Source: Thermogutta terrifontis
GTDB taxonomy: Bacteria; Planctomycetota; Planctomycetia; Pirellulales; Thermoguttaceae
Direction of reading: 5' to 3'
Length of the DNA stretch: 64,000 nt
Assembly: GCF_002277955.1 (NCBI RefSeq)
Contig: NZ_CP018477.1
Coordinates: 1,302,001 to 1,366,000 of the forward strand
Shown: in pieces, positions 36,414 through 44,458 of the stretch
How positions within the stretch are numbered: the first letter of the stretch is position 1
How the letters are laid out: each line of letters starts with the position of its first letter
Made by a program: the position numbers and the translations under genes
The notes under the pieces: generated by a model
What the model was told of the DNA's origin: nothing
Databases searched by the model: none
What the model saw: only the letters and a program-made list of their open reading frames with translations

Positions 36414-36987
36414 CATGGGCCTCCTCATTCGACGGTGATCCCGGTAAAAAGATGTGAAACGATGAAACCGTTAAACCATGACCAACAGCATTCCCGCAAA
36501 GAGACCCTACCACTCAGTGAGAACCTCTCGCAGAGGTGAATGATATACCTGCTTGGTCGAGGCTACCCCTTTAACTTTGGGCCGGTCTCTTGCGGCTGGG
36601 TGCCTACGGGCGGGAACATGAAGTCTCTTTCCCTCGGCAAGGGTAATTTTTCCAATTCTTCAAGTGTAAAGGACCCTTCCTAACGAGTCAACAAACTGGC
36701 GTTTTGGCCGAGCCCCACTTTTTGTAAGGATGTGTGAGGGGCCAAAGGCTTAATCTGTCGTAGGGGCGATTCAGGAATGGCCCCTACCGGTGAACGCTGA
36801 GAGTGCTTTTTCTGTCGAGAGAAGCAGGCGCCTCCCCAGCCCCACTACACAGACCTGACAAGCAGGTCCCTCCGGCATTTTTGCGGAAGGGCCGGGATTC
36901 TTCCGGAGGGGCACGCTTGTCGTGCCCGGGGTCAGTTGGCATGTCGCGGCGTCAGCCTTGGTAGGGGCAATTCATGAATTGCCCTTA
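36414..36987. other. Gene-free region with a composite repeat array
   Basis: 574 bases without a gene between DUF1559 and the IS630 derivative. The right part (36763-36985) is a C-A-B-C repeat array; 36430-36750 holds nothing recognised. Confidence 0.65.
36763..36985. repeat. Composite palindromic repeat array (C-A-B-C)
   Basis: Palindrome C variants at 36763-36784 and 36964-36985, hairpin A at 36851-36869 (first base changed) and hairpin B at 36909-36927. From 36889 to 36982 the sequence is identical over 94 bases to 33023-33116. The C to A linker (ACCGGTGAACGCTGAGAG) is shared with the linker after 33119. Confidence 0.85.
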
Positions 36988-37701
36988 CTGCTCCGTCACA
37001 GGATAATTTTGGGATAAACGGACTTGAGTTTGCCGCGGGCATCTTCCGCGGTGATTTGCCAGTCGACGCCGCGCTGCCGAGCGTTGAGGTCTCCCGACCA
37101 CGTTGCAATTTCCTCCTGAAGAAGACGTAGCTCCCCCAGGCGACGCCCCGCCACACACTGCCGGGTCGAACAGCTCAATTCGCACTCCACCACGTTCAGC
37201 CAACTGCCGTGTTTCGGCGTGTAAACAAACTCAATGCGGCGAACGTACTGACGAGCCCGCTCCGCTGGGAACACCTCGTAAAACGCCCCCTTCGTGCGCG
37301 TGTTCAGGTTGTCACAGATCAGCGTGATCCGCTCACAGTCCGCGTAACGCCCGTCCAAAAGCGCCGACGCCTCCGTCGCTCAGTCGCTCTTGGTCCAAAA
37401 AATGCTGAAGCATCTTCTCCACCGTCTGCCGCCGACACCCGAACGCTTCGGCAATCCGTTGGTCCCTCCAAGCCGGATCGTCCGCGTCCGCCTTCAGCAG
37501 AATCTGAGCGCGACGGACCTTACGGCTCGTTGCCTTCAGCTTGCGAATGACCTCCTGACATTTCTGACGTTCCTCCTCGGTCAGCCGGACAATATACGTC
37601 TTTCGCGTGGCAATCGTCCTTGGTGCGGCGTAAAGGAAACGGCCACGAAGTTCATCCGATCCTACCCAACAGAATCCGCATCTTTTCCTGTGACGGGGCA
37701 C
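36988..37701 (-). mobile_element. IS630-family internal-deletion derivative with intact ends
   Basis: A 714-base element flanked by TA on both sides (36986-36987 and 37702-37703), the IS630 target duplication. Terminal inverted repeats: TGCTCCGTCACAGGATAA (36989-37006), and reading inward from 37700 on the other strand TGCCCCGTCACAGGAAAA, matching at 16 of 18 positions. Full-length relatives are usually about 1.1-1.2 kb. The inside encodes only the N-terminal helix-turn-helix part and the C-terminal part of a transposase. It sits directly against palindrome C (36964-36985). Confidence 0.8.
36996..37680 (-). pseudogene. IS630 transposase remnant (HTH and C-terminal DDE parts joined out of frame)
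   Basis: Two minus-strand fragments of one transposase. The upstream fragment (about 37680-37370) encodes TYIVRLTEEERQKCQEVIRK, SRKVRRAQILLKADA and QRIAEAFGCRRQTVEKMLQH, the N-terminal winged helix-turn-helix of IS630. The downstream fragment (about 37385-36996) encodes CERITLICDNLNTRTKGAFY, YTPKHGSWLNVVECELSC and the C-terminal end, carrying the second Asp and Glu of the DDE triad. The middle of the protein, including the first catalytic Asp, is missing and the two parts are in different frames. It cannot make an active transposase. Family loss is estimated at 150-200 residues. Confidence 0.82.
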
Positions 37702-37871
37702 TAGGTTCAGGTCCCTTCCCAACAGCAGAGAAAAAGTGGGGATGCCCTGGGTGGACACGATTTGGCCAACGGTAGAGAGGGTACCAACGCCCAGTCAATA
37801 AGGGCTGCAAACACGCGGAAAGAAGTGGGCACAAGTTGGAACCGGCGTCTGTTTCGCAATCCCGTCGACGT

Positions 37872-38438
37872 CTATTTCAGCGTGGTGCCGGTTCGGCTGC
37901 CCAGGCGAATCCAGCCGTCATGGTTTGGCTGGGAGCCCGAAGAGACGAGCGGTTTCGGCGCGGGATTGGCAGGTTCCCGTCGATCACGGGGAATACTCGA
38001 CGCAACCTCGGACTCGGCACTGAGGGTGCTCTGAACCTCCGAAAGAGGCCGATCCTCGATCGAGATGATGTTTTCCGGCGGTATTCCCAGATCAATGAAG
38101 GGTTCCATCTCCTCGCGGGTGAGCGGCTTGCCCATGGTCTCGGGTATCCTTTCTGACGTGGCGGTTTGCACACCCACGCCGGTCACCTTTTTCGGATAGC
38201 TTTTCTGTGTATGCCCGAGACGGTTGGAGGGGGAAATGCCCGCCTTTACTGCCGGCGAAACCGACGGTTGCGTCTGGAGAATTGACCCAGCCCGATAGCG
38301 TGAGGAGGCGATCGGACGCCCGTGCTCATTGAGAACCGGGCCGGCTTCATCGTAGGGGCTGCAGCACATTCGACAACCGAGGAGGGTGACAAACCCCGCG
38401 GCAAGCAACCAGGCAGGAATGACCGAACCGTATCTCAT
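37872..38438 (-). CDS. Predicted lipoprotein of unknown function
   Basis: A 188-residue protein with a lipoprotein leader (VIPAWLLAAGFVTLLGCRMCC; lipobox LLGC, Cys near residue 22). The rest is polar and Pro/Ser-rich; one recognisable ordered part is GKPLTREEMEPFIDLGIPPE near residue 105. No domain is recognised. It lies between the IS630 derivative and the hemerythrin-like gene. A GAGAGG sequence precedes the ATG at a longish spacing. Confidence 0.65.
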   Translation of the reverse strand: MRYGSVIPAWLLAAGFVTLLGCRMCCSPYDEAGPVLNEHGRPIASSRYRAGSILQTQPSVSPAVKAGISPSNRLGHTQKSYPKKVTGVGVQTATSERIPETMGKPLTREEMEPFIDLGIPPENIISIEDRPLSEVQSTLSAESEVASSIPRDRREPANPAPKPLVSSGSQPNHDGWIRLGSRTGTTLK

Positions 38439-38586
38439 GGGCGTTTCGACCTCTCAAAGCGGCAAGGAATTTCTCACGAAACTCCCTCACCGTAACTCAA
38501 TCGGCCGAACAGCCCGCAAAATCCATAAAATTTGTCTGGCTTCCATCGACGGAGTCAGCAGCATAACGGTTTTCGAATTTCAGTAA

Positions 38587-38613
38587 GCTGGGGACATCCT
38601 GTGTGTCCCCAGC
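38587..38613. terminator. Strong hairpin between lipoprotein and hemerythrin-like genes
   Basis: GCTGGGGACA (38587-38596), a 7-base loop, and TGTCCCCAGC (38604-38613) form a perfect 10-bp stem 62 bases after the hemerythrin-like stop. No U-tract follows on the minus strand, so it may be a factor-dependent terminator or a dispersed palindrome. Confidence 0.4.
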
Positions 38614-38675
38614 AAACGATACGGTACCCCCACGGCAGGTCACGCAACACCATGGCCGCAACGCTTGGCAGAACC

Positions 38676-39125
38676 TCAGTCTTTGGTTCCAAAATCTGAT
38701 AAAAAGGCCTCCTGGATGAGGAGGTTCTCCTCGTGCTCGTGCCGGGCGATGGCTTTCTCGAATTCGAGGAAGGCCTCTTTGGCCGTTGCCCACCAAACCT
38801 GAGGATCAACTCCATCGGCGCATGTTTTATGACAATAGGACTGAAGCAGATCGAGGATGGACTGGTGCTCGCTTTCCAAAGCCTTGGCCCGTTCCACAAG
38901 GTGAGGGGCCACCAGGACGGCCTCGGAGAAGTAACCACCTTCTTCCTCGTACCGGAAGTGGTCCGCCAGCAGACGGCAGAGAAATTTTGTTTTTTCGGCG
39001 ATCGCGCAACAATCCGTCGTATGGTTGAGGATTGCCTCCTTGATCTCGCCGATGATCTGCTCGATCTGGCGATGTTGCTCGAGAAGAGCCTGGACGCTGG
39101 CAGTTGTGGGGCGCGACGCAGTCAT
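38676..39125 (-). CDS. Hemerythrin-like (HHE domain) protein
   Basis: A 149-residue four-helix-bundle protein with an HHE cation-binding pattern: EQHRQIEQ in helix 1, ADHFRYEEEGGYF in helix 2, ESEHQSI in helix 3 and ARHEHEENLLI in helix 4. These supply His and Glu ligands for a di-iron site that could bind O2 or NO or help in metal and redox homeostasis. The ATG at 39125 lies 6 bases from GGGAGGG; the frame extending to 39242 is not family-like. It stands alone on the minus strand. Confidence 0.87.
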   Translation of the reverse strand: MTASRPTTASVQALLEQHRQIEQIIGEIKEAILNHTTDCCAIAEKTKFLCRLLADHFRYEEEGGYFSEAVLVAPHLVERAKALESEHQSILDLLQSYCHKTCADGVDPQVWWATAKEAFLEFEKAIARHEHEENLLIQEAFLSDFGTKD

Positions 39126-39670
39126 AGTGTCCCTCCCAAAGAGTTCAGGTTTTCCCGGACAGGCAAAGCCCACAGCGTGCTTTGCCGCACAGGCCGATCC
39201 TTCAGGCCGTGCCGATACATGTCCCATCCATTCCCGTTCCACCGTTAATTGTGACAGTTAGAATCGCTGTCGTCAAACGTTCCACTGGTATTTCCCTTCG
39301 CCATGGGACGGGGCCACCGATTGGAAAGCCGCCCAGCGCCTCCCCGTTCTTGCCATGTAACTTGGGCGCATTTGGAATCCCGTGTAGCTTTTTCGCGGGT
39401 AACCCGCGAATTGTCATGTGTCGTGACTTTTTTTCGCCGATAAGATGTCGATGAACCCCATCGGAGGTCTCCCGGTTGCGGACCGGACATATCGGATATA
39501 CTGGAATTTTCTCCGGCACCCGTGATAGTTTGGATAAAATATCCATTTTGTTCGAGCGGTGACCGGATTCTCGCCACGCTTAGCGTTTTTTATTACAGGC
39601 GAATTACGAAAAAAGTTCGTGGCTATCTAACCGGGAGGGAACCGGCCCCAGTCTTTCGTGTCAATGACGC
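39126..39670. other. Divergent spacer, nothing firm recognised
   Basis: 545 bases between the hemerythrin-like gene and the ketosynthase homologue. A TATACT at 39497-39502 with a TTGCGG 15 bases upstream might be a promoter for the latter, but the match is weak. No gene or repeat is seen. Confidence 0.4.
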
Positions 39671-40942
39671 ATGCTTTCCACGGATATCGTCATTAGCGGA
39701 ATCGGAATCGTCAGCCCGATCGGTATCGGCCTGGACGCCTTTGCGGACTCTCTGCTGGCCGGGCGGTCGGGCGTGAAGCAGATTCAATTGTTCGATCCCT
39801 CGGGACTACCCGTCCGATCGGCCGCAGAGATTACGGATTTCGATCCGCGCCGATTCGTGCCCAATCGAAAAGCGCTCAAGGTGATGGCCAGGGATGCGCA
39901 GCTCGGGGTGGCCGCCGCGATGCTGGCCTGGAAAAACGCAGGCCTGGAAACGGCCGGTCTGGATCCCGACCGGGTCGGCGTGGTTTTGGGGGCGGATCGA
40001 ATTTGCGGCGCTCTGGAGGACAGCGAGCCCACCTATCGCGCCTGTATGGTGGATGGTCGGTTTGACTTTGATCGCTGGGCACCGCAGGGAATGCCGGCGA
40101 CCTTTCCCCTGGTCTTTCTCAAGGTTCTCCCCAACATGATCGCCTCTCATATTTCGATCGTTCTCGATGCGAGAGGCCCCAACAACACGATTCATCAGGG
40201 TGATCTGTCGGGGCTTCTGGCGGTGATCGAAGGGGCGAGCCTCCTCGAACGCAATCTCGCCGATGTCGTCCTGGTGGGCGGTGCCAGCTCCCAGATGAAT
40301 CCCTTCGATTGGGCACGCTTCGGAGTCATTGGCCGACTTTCCAAATTGGCAGACGACGGGGTAGGAAGTCCGCGACCGTTTGATCGTGATCGGGACGGAG
40401 AAGTTCGGGGGGAGGCGGCCGTTCTATTCGTCCTGGAGCGGAAGGCCCATGCGCGAGCCCGGGGGGCAAGGATCTGGGCCCACCTTCGCGGCTGGGGCCG
40501 GTGCTGTGTGTACCAGAGACCGCACTTCGATAAGTGCTTGCCCGCTCTGGAAAGGGCAATCTCCCAGGCCCTGAAAGATGCGCGACTCCAGCCCCGGGAA
40601 ATTGGTCACGTCAATGCGCAGGGGGTGGCCACACGGGTGGATGATATTCTGGAGAGCCGAGCCATTCAGGCTGCACTGGGTGATGTCCCTGTGACTGCGC
40701 CGCGGAGTTTCTTCGGGAACACCGGTGCCGCGGCGGGAGCACTAGAACTGGCTACCACGGTCGTGCTGGGGGCTCAGCAATTGCTGCCCCCAACTCTTCA
40801 CTATGAGCATCCCGACCCCGAGTGCCCTGTGAACGTTGTCTGCCAACCGCAGAAGACGACCAGCAACCTCGGCGTGGCTGTGAATTGGACCGAGGTAGGC
40901 CAGGCCGCTGCTCTGGTTGTGGAGACTAATCCCTCACGGTAG
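39671..40942 (+). CDS. Beta-ketoacyl-synthase homologue without catalytic residues (chain-length-factor-like)
   Basis: A 423-residue thiolase-fold protein of the FabF/KS family, recognisable from IVISGIGIVSPIGIGLDAFA, PFDRDRDGEVRGEAAVLFVL, the GPN strand and EIGHVNAQG. All active-site residues differ: the nucleophile Cys of the TACxSG motif is Asp178 (QGDLSG), the first His of NAHGT is Gln317 (NAQGV), the conserved Lys is Arg and the second His of GHLLGAAG is Asn350 (GNTGAAAG). The C-terminal FGFGGTN loop is replaced by VNWTEVG. It cannot be a normal condensing enzyme. It could be a chain-length-factor-like partner of a true synthase, a decarboxylase or a scaffold. No acyl carrier protein or other lipid gene adjoins it. 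Confidence 0.85.
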   Translation: MLSTDIVISGIGIVSPIGIGLDAFADSLLAGRSGVKQIQLFDPSGLPVRSAAEITDFDPRRFVPNRKALKVMARDAQLGVAAAMLAWKNAGLETAGLDPDRVGVVLGADRICGALEDSEPTYRACMVDGRFDFDRWAPQGMPATFPLVFLKVLPNMIASHISIVLDARGPNNTIHQGDLSGLLAVIEGASLLERNLADVVLVGGASSQMNPFDWARFGVIGRLSKLADDGVGSPRPFDRDRDGEVRGEAAVLFVLERKAHARARGARIWAHLRGWGRCCVYQRPHFDKCLPALERAISQALKDARLQPREIGHVNAQGVATRVDDILESRAIQAALGDVPVTAPRSFFGNTGAAAGALELATTVVLGAQQLLPPTLHYEHPDPECPVNVVCQPQKTTSNLGVAVNWTEVGQAAALVVETNPSR

Positions 40943-41002
40943 AGGTTTTGCCCCCAAAAAGGCTCGCCCAGTGCAACTCGTAACCCACACCGAGCGCCGA
41001 GC

Positions 41003-41359
41003 TCACACCGAGCGGAAAACTTCCACCGCCGGTGGCCGACCCGCCATGACTGATTGCCTGGCTGACCGTGCGGACGTGTCCCACTGATAACGGCTTAGCT
41101 CAATAGCGAGCACGATCACCGCGATAATAATGGCCAGGAGAGATAGGCCAAGCATCACGGTAAAAATGTCAATTTGGCGAAGTCGCTCACGAAGGGTTGG
41201 CCTGGGGGGCTTCGCTGGTGCCAGTTCCTCTTCAGGTGCGGTGCTGACGGGCGGTATACCCAAGCCGTCAGAATCGGGCGGGGCCGCCCCGGGAGAAAGA
41301 TCGGGCCCAGGGGCCATCATTTCATCCAGATTTTTGAAGGGATCGTCTGCCTGGGACAC
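41003..41359 (-). CDS. Small single-pass membrane protein, unknown
   Basis: A 118-residue protein: a Pro/Asp/Glu-rich N-terminal half (SQADDPFKNLDEMMAPGPD), a basic segment (RPTLRERLRQIDIF), one membrane helix (TVMLGLSLLAIIIAVIVLAI) and a short tail. This layout is common in planctomycete hypothetical proteins. A GTG at 41359 is preceded by AAGGAG at spacing 8 and is preferred; an upstream start at 41410 has no such signal. It converges with the ketosynthase homologue. Confidence 0.6.
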   Translation of the reverse strand: MSQADDPFKNLDEMMAPGPDLSPGAAPPDSDGLGIPPVSTAPEEELAPAKPPRPTLRERLRQIDIFTVMLGLSLLAIIIAVIVLAIELSRYQWDTSARSARQSVMAGRPPAVEVFRSV

Positions 41360-41761
41360 GTTCGCGGCTCCTTTGTGATGCAAAACAGACGAGAGCTTTT
41401 CCCCGCGCACGACCTTCCCAAATTAAAATTCCCGGCGGTGACGGCGTGGCGGTCGATGTTCCTTTTTAAAAGTATGATTAGGGAATCGGGTTCAGGCAAC
41501 CTTGCGCCGTGCCCGGCCAGCCCCATTTTTTCCTGTCTCACCATGAGGTCATACCGAGTCTCACGGCGCCTTGCGCGGAAGTGAGCTCGAGTCCGCAGGT
41601 ACCTACTAGCGGGATCAACATTGCAGGATAGTGCATTTCACCGACCGGACGTAGTCCGCTTGATGAGGCTCCTTTTTCAAGATAGGGGCAATGTGTGAAT
41701 CGCTCCTACCGCACGTGAGATACAGCCTTTGGCCTCTCGCAAATTCTTATCGCGAGACGTT
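41360..41761. other. Intergenic stretch with a decayed palindrome C
   Basis: About 400 bases without a gene. The only structure seen is a decayed palindrome C at 41685-41706 flanked by TA and CTACCG as in other copies. Confidence 0.5.
41685..41706. repeat. Decayed palindrome C
   Basis: GGGGCAATGT then GTGAATCGCTCC, followed by TACCG, keeps the edges of palindrome C with several central changes. Confidence 0.5.
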
Positions 41762-43111
41762 TCAGCGGTTCTCCGCCCGCATCGCAATCGAGAAGTAGCC
41801 GTAATACGTTTCATTACCCCGCAGGATGAAAAACTTGAGGGGCAGAAAACTCGCGAAATCCGGCCTGCGAATGATGTAGAGGACATTTTCCACCGAAATC
41901 GTTTCCCACAAATGCATTCCCACCAGAACATCGCCCTTACGCAGGCCCTGAGAGGCGGCGGGGCTTCCCGGCCGGACATCGGTGATTAATAGCCCACCGC
42001 GGTAATGGGTTTGGAATTGCTGACGAAATCTCTCCGGCGGAATGGGCTCCAAACGCAGTCCGATAAGCGACCAAATCTCATCCACAGGAGCGGCATTTTT
42101 TGGCTCCGCCAGGGTGAGGGCGAGCTGGTCTTCCGTTGTATGGTTCCGCAGAACGACGAGGTTCAGCGAAGTGCCAGGTGATTTGTCCAGCAGAATACGC
42201 TGGAAGTCGAGTGGGTTAGCGACCTTTTGGCCGTTTACTTCCGTGATCACGTCCCCGGGTAGCAGGCCGGCTTTGGCTGCCGGGCTGTCCGGTTCCACAG
42301 ATGCCACCGTCAGTGGACCGGTGGGTGGCAACGACTGGAATGTGATGCCGTATCGAATGCGTTCGCTGTTAATCTCGGCGAGAAGCCGGGCTGCCGCTTC
42401 CACCACGCGATCGACCGGAATGGCAAAGCCAATCCCCTGGGCGCCGGCTCGCACGGCCACATTGACGCCGATCATTTCCCCGTTGATGTTGAGGAGCGGT
42501 CCTCCGGAATTGCCCGGGTTGATGCTGGCATCAGTTTGAATGAGATCATCGTAGTACTGGGCGTCGCTCACCTGCACCGCTCGATGGAGCGCACTGACGA
42601 TGCCACGGGTCGCGGTATGCTCATAACCATACGCGTTGCCCAGCGCGATCACGGATTCGCCGGGCATGAGATCGGACGAAGTACCGATCTTGATGACCTG
42701 AAGCGGGCGGTCAGGATCAATCTTGATAATGGCCAGATCGGTTTCAGGATCGCGGGCAAGGAGTCTGGCGGTGTAGCGGGTCCCGTCGTACAGCGTGACC
42801 TCGATGTCGCGGACGCCGTCCACGACGTGATGATTCGTCACGATGTATCCCCGCTCGTCGATAATGACCCCGGTGCCCATCCCGTTGACGCGGCGAGCAG
42901 GTTCCGGTCGGCTTGACGTGCCCGCCGTGGTGATAAGGGTTTTTTCGCCCCGGATATTGACCACCGCCGGTCGGGCATTCCGAATGGCAATGACGATGGG
43001 CGTTTCTCGCGGATTATCTGCGGAAAGCGTGTATCCAGCAGCGAAAGTGGCATAGATCGCGAAAAGGGCACCAGCCCAGGCCGTCAAACGGAAAGATCGT
43101 GTTGCAAGCAT
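41762..43111 (-). CDS. HtrA/DegP-family serine protease with two PDZ domains
   Basis: A 449-residue exported trypsin-like protease for envelope protein quality control. An N-terminal hydrophobic leader (AWAGALFAIYATFAAGYTL) precedes the protease domain with the catalytic triad His95 (VTNHHVVD), Asp125 (ETDLAIIK) and Ser202 (INPGNSGGPL). Two PDZ domains follow (about 255-335, ASVEPDSPAAKAGLLPGDVI; and 345-440, TDVRPGSPAASQGLRKGDVL). The second PDZ is somewhat divergent. The length and order match DegP/DegQ. It is preceded on the same strand by a Pro-rich lipoprotein gene (stop at 43390); shared transcription is possible but the 278-base gap argues against it. Confidence 0.93.
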   Translation of the reverse strand: MLATRSFRLTAWAGALFAIYATFAAGYTLSADNPRETPIVIAIRNARPAVVNIRGEKTLITTAGTSSRPEPARRVNGMGTGVIIDERGYIVTNHHVVDGVRDIEVTLYDGTRYTARLLARDPETDLAIIKIDPDRPLQVIKIGTSSDLMPGESVIALGNAYGYEHTATRGIVSALHRAVQVSDAQYYDDLIQTDASINPGNSGGPLLNINGEMIGVNVAVRAGAQGIGFAIPVDRVVEAAARLLAEINSERIRYGITFQSLPPTGPLTVASVEPDSPAAKAGLLPGDVITEVNGQKVANPLDFQRILLDKSPGTSLNLVVLRNHTTEDQLALTLAEPKNAAPVDEIWSLIGLRLEPIPPERFRQQFQTHYRGGLLITDVRPGSPAASQGLRKGDVLVGMHLWETISVENVLYIIRRPDFASFLPLKFFILRGNETYYGYFSIAMRAENR

Positions 43112-43389
43112 GTTCTCGGCAGGCCGTTGGCTAGGAATTGCTGGGACCCATACACGACGTCAGCCCACCCGTTCTGCGCTGGGTCGGGCTAGAATGGATG
43201 AATCGGAAATGCTCATTGGCTGCTTGATGCGACTCCTTGGAACCTCACAAACTCATCGCATCTTTGCTAAATTGCCATTTCGGATGGGGGCAGTCGGTGA
43301 GAGTCGGATCGGGCTTCCCCTGGGTTCCATATTGAAAGCGATAAGGCGGCATCGGGCGGGGAGAAGCAGTTGATGAGCTTGGAATGGGA

Positions 43390-44091
43390 TCAGCGGCCAA
43401 GAACACGCCGCAGGGCCGCAGGATTCGGCGGCGGTGAATCCGGCAGGACGACCTGCTGGCTTTGCGTGCGGATGGCCACACGCTGCTCGGCGGGAAGGGT
43501 AAATAACCAGGACTCCGAGGGCTCTATGCCGCGTCCAGATTCCTCAGCCCTCGGTGGCGAAATCTCTCGGAGGGGCGGCATCTGGGATTCTGGACCAGCG
43601 GCGGATTCGGAAGGGGGTGACGAATTGCCCCAGTCATTCGCCACTGGCGGTTGGGGGGCCAGTATCGGGGCAGAACTCTGTGGAAGAGGCGGCGGAGTGG
43701 GAATCGGCTCTGGCTCGACCGACGGGCGGGAGGAATCCGTGGGGCCCGAGTTTGGCACGCGTGGGACTTCGAGAATCGGCCGAGTGGGCAGGGCGTAGAA
43801 CCTCCCTCCGGGACTTCGCAACGCGAGACGAAAACTTTGCGGAAAAACGTGTTCCGCCCAGGTGTCGCCGGCAATTTGTACTCCCGTCTGATCACTGAGG
43901 CCAATCACGGCCGGGCCGGCCGCGGTGCTTCGGCACTGGGCGGGAGAGGTGACGCGGCGGCAACTCTGATGGCAACAGGCAGTGCATCGGGCGGACGGAG
44001 ATAACCAAGCCATCCGGCACCCGGCAAGAAAAACGCTGGCCAGTGCGGTCAGGACCGTGATCGTGACTGATCGCCGCAGTATCGATCTCAC
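43390..44091 (-). CDS. Pro-rich predicted lipoprotein, unknown
   Basis: A 233-residue protein with a lipoprotein leader (SVTITVLTALASVFLAGC; Cys near residue 25). A Cys-rich stretch follows (CTACCHQSC at about 36-44), then a short possibly ordered part (GDTWAEHVFPQSFRLALRSP) and a long Pro/Ser-rich tail. No domain is recognised. The Cys cluster directly behind the lipid anchor is unusual and might bind metal or form disulfides. Its neighbour on the same strand is the HtrA-like protease. Confidence 0.65.
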   Translation of the reverse strand: MRSILRRSVTITVLTALASVFLAGCRMAWLSPSARCTACCHQSCRRVTSPAQCRSTAAGPAVIGLSDQTGVQIAGDTWAEHVFPQSFRLALRSPGGRFYALPTRPILEVPRVPNSGPTDSSRPSVEPEPIPTPPPLPQSSAPILAPQPPVANDWGNSSPPSESAAGPESQMPPLREISPPRAEESGRGIEPSESWLFTLPAEQRVAIRTQSQQVVLPDSPPPNPAALRRVLGR

Positions 44092-44458
44092 ACCATGTGA
44101 ACCTGTCCGACTTGGATTTGCGCGTTCACAGAAAATAACAGCCGCGCTGCTTGCTCAGAGTGCACCTAGGGTGGGCCCGGAGTTCGTGCCTGCCGCGAGT
44201 TTTTGCGGCAGGAAACCTCACACCGTTAGGGACCCTGTCAGCAGGTATTAGAGAGAATCGGCCGGTGAATTGGCCAGACTTTGACGATTAGTTAAACATT
44301 GCGGGCAGCGTCAGTCTAACTGCGTTACAGTGAGCAAATGGAAGTTACGGGACAAGTTGCCCTGGAGTCCTTTCCAAAATCCTACCGCTGCCAGAGGGGT
44401 GGGCTTACAGGGTCGTGGCGAACCCAGGAAATTTGGGCAGAAAGGGGTGAAATCCCGA
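44092..44458. other. Intergenic stretch with one hairpin
   Basis: 367 bases without a gene. A perfect 8-bp inverted repeat (CCTGCCGC, 8-base loop, GCGGCAGG) lies at 44189-44212; it has no U-tract. Otherwise nothing is recognised. Confidence 0.45.
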
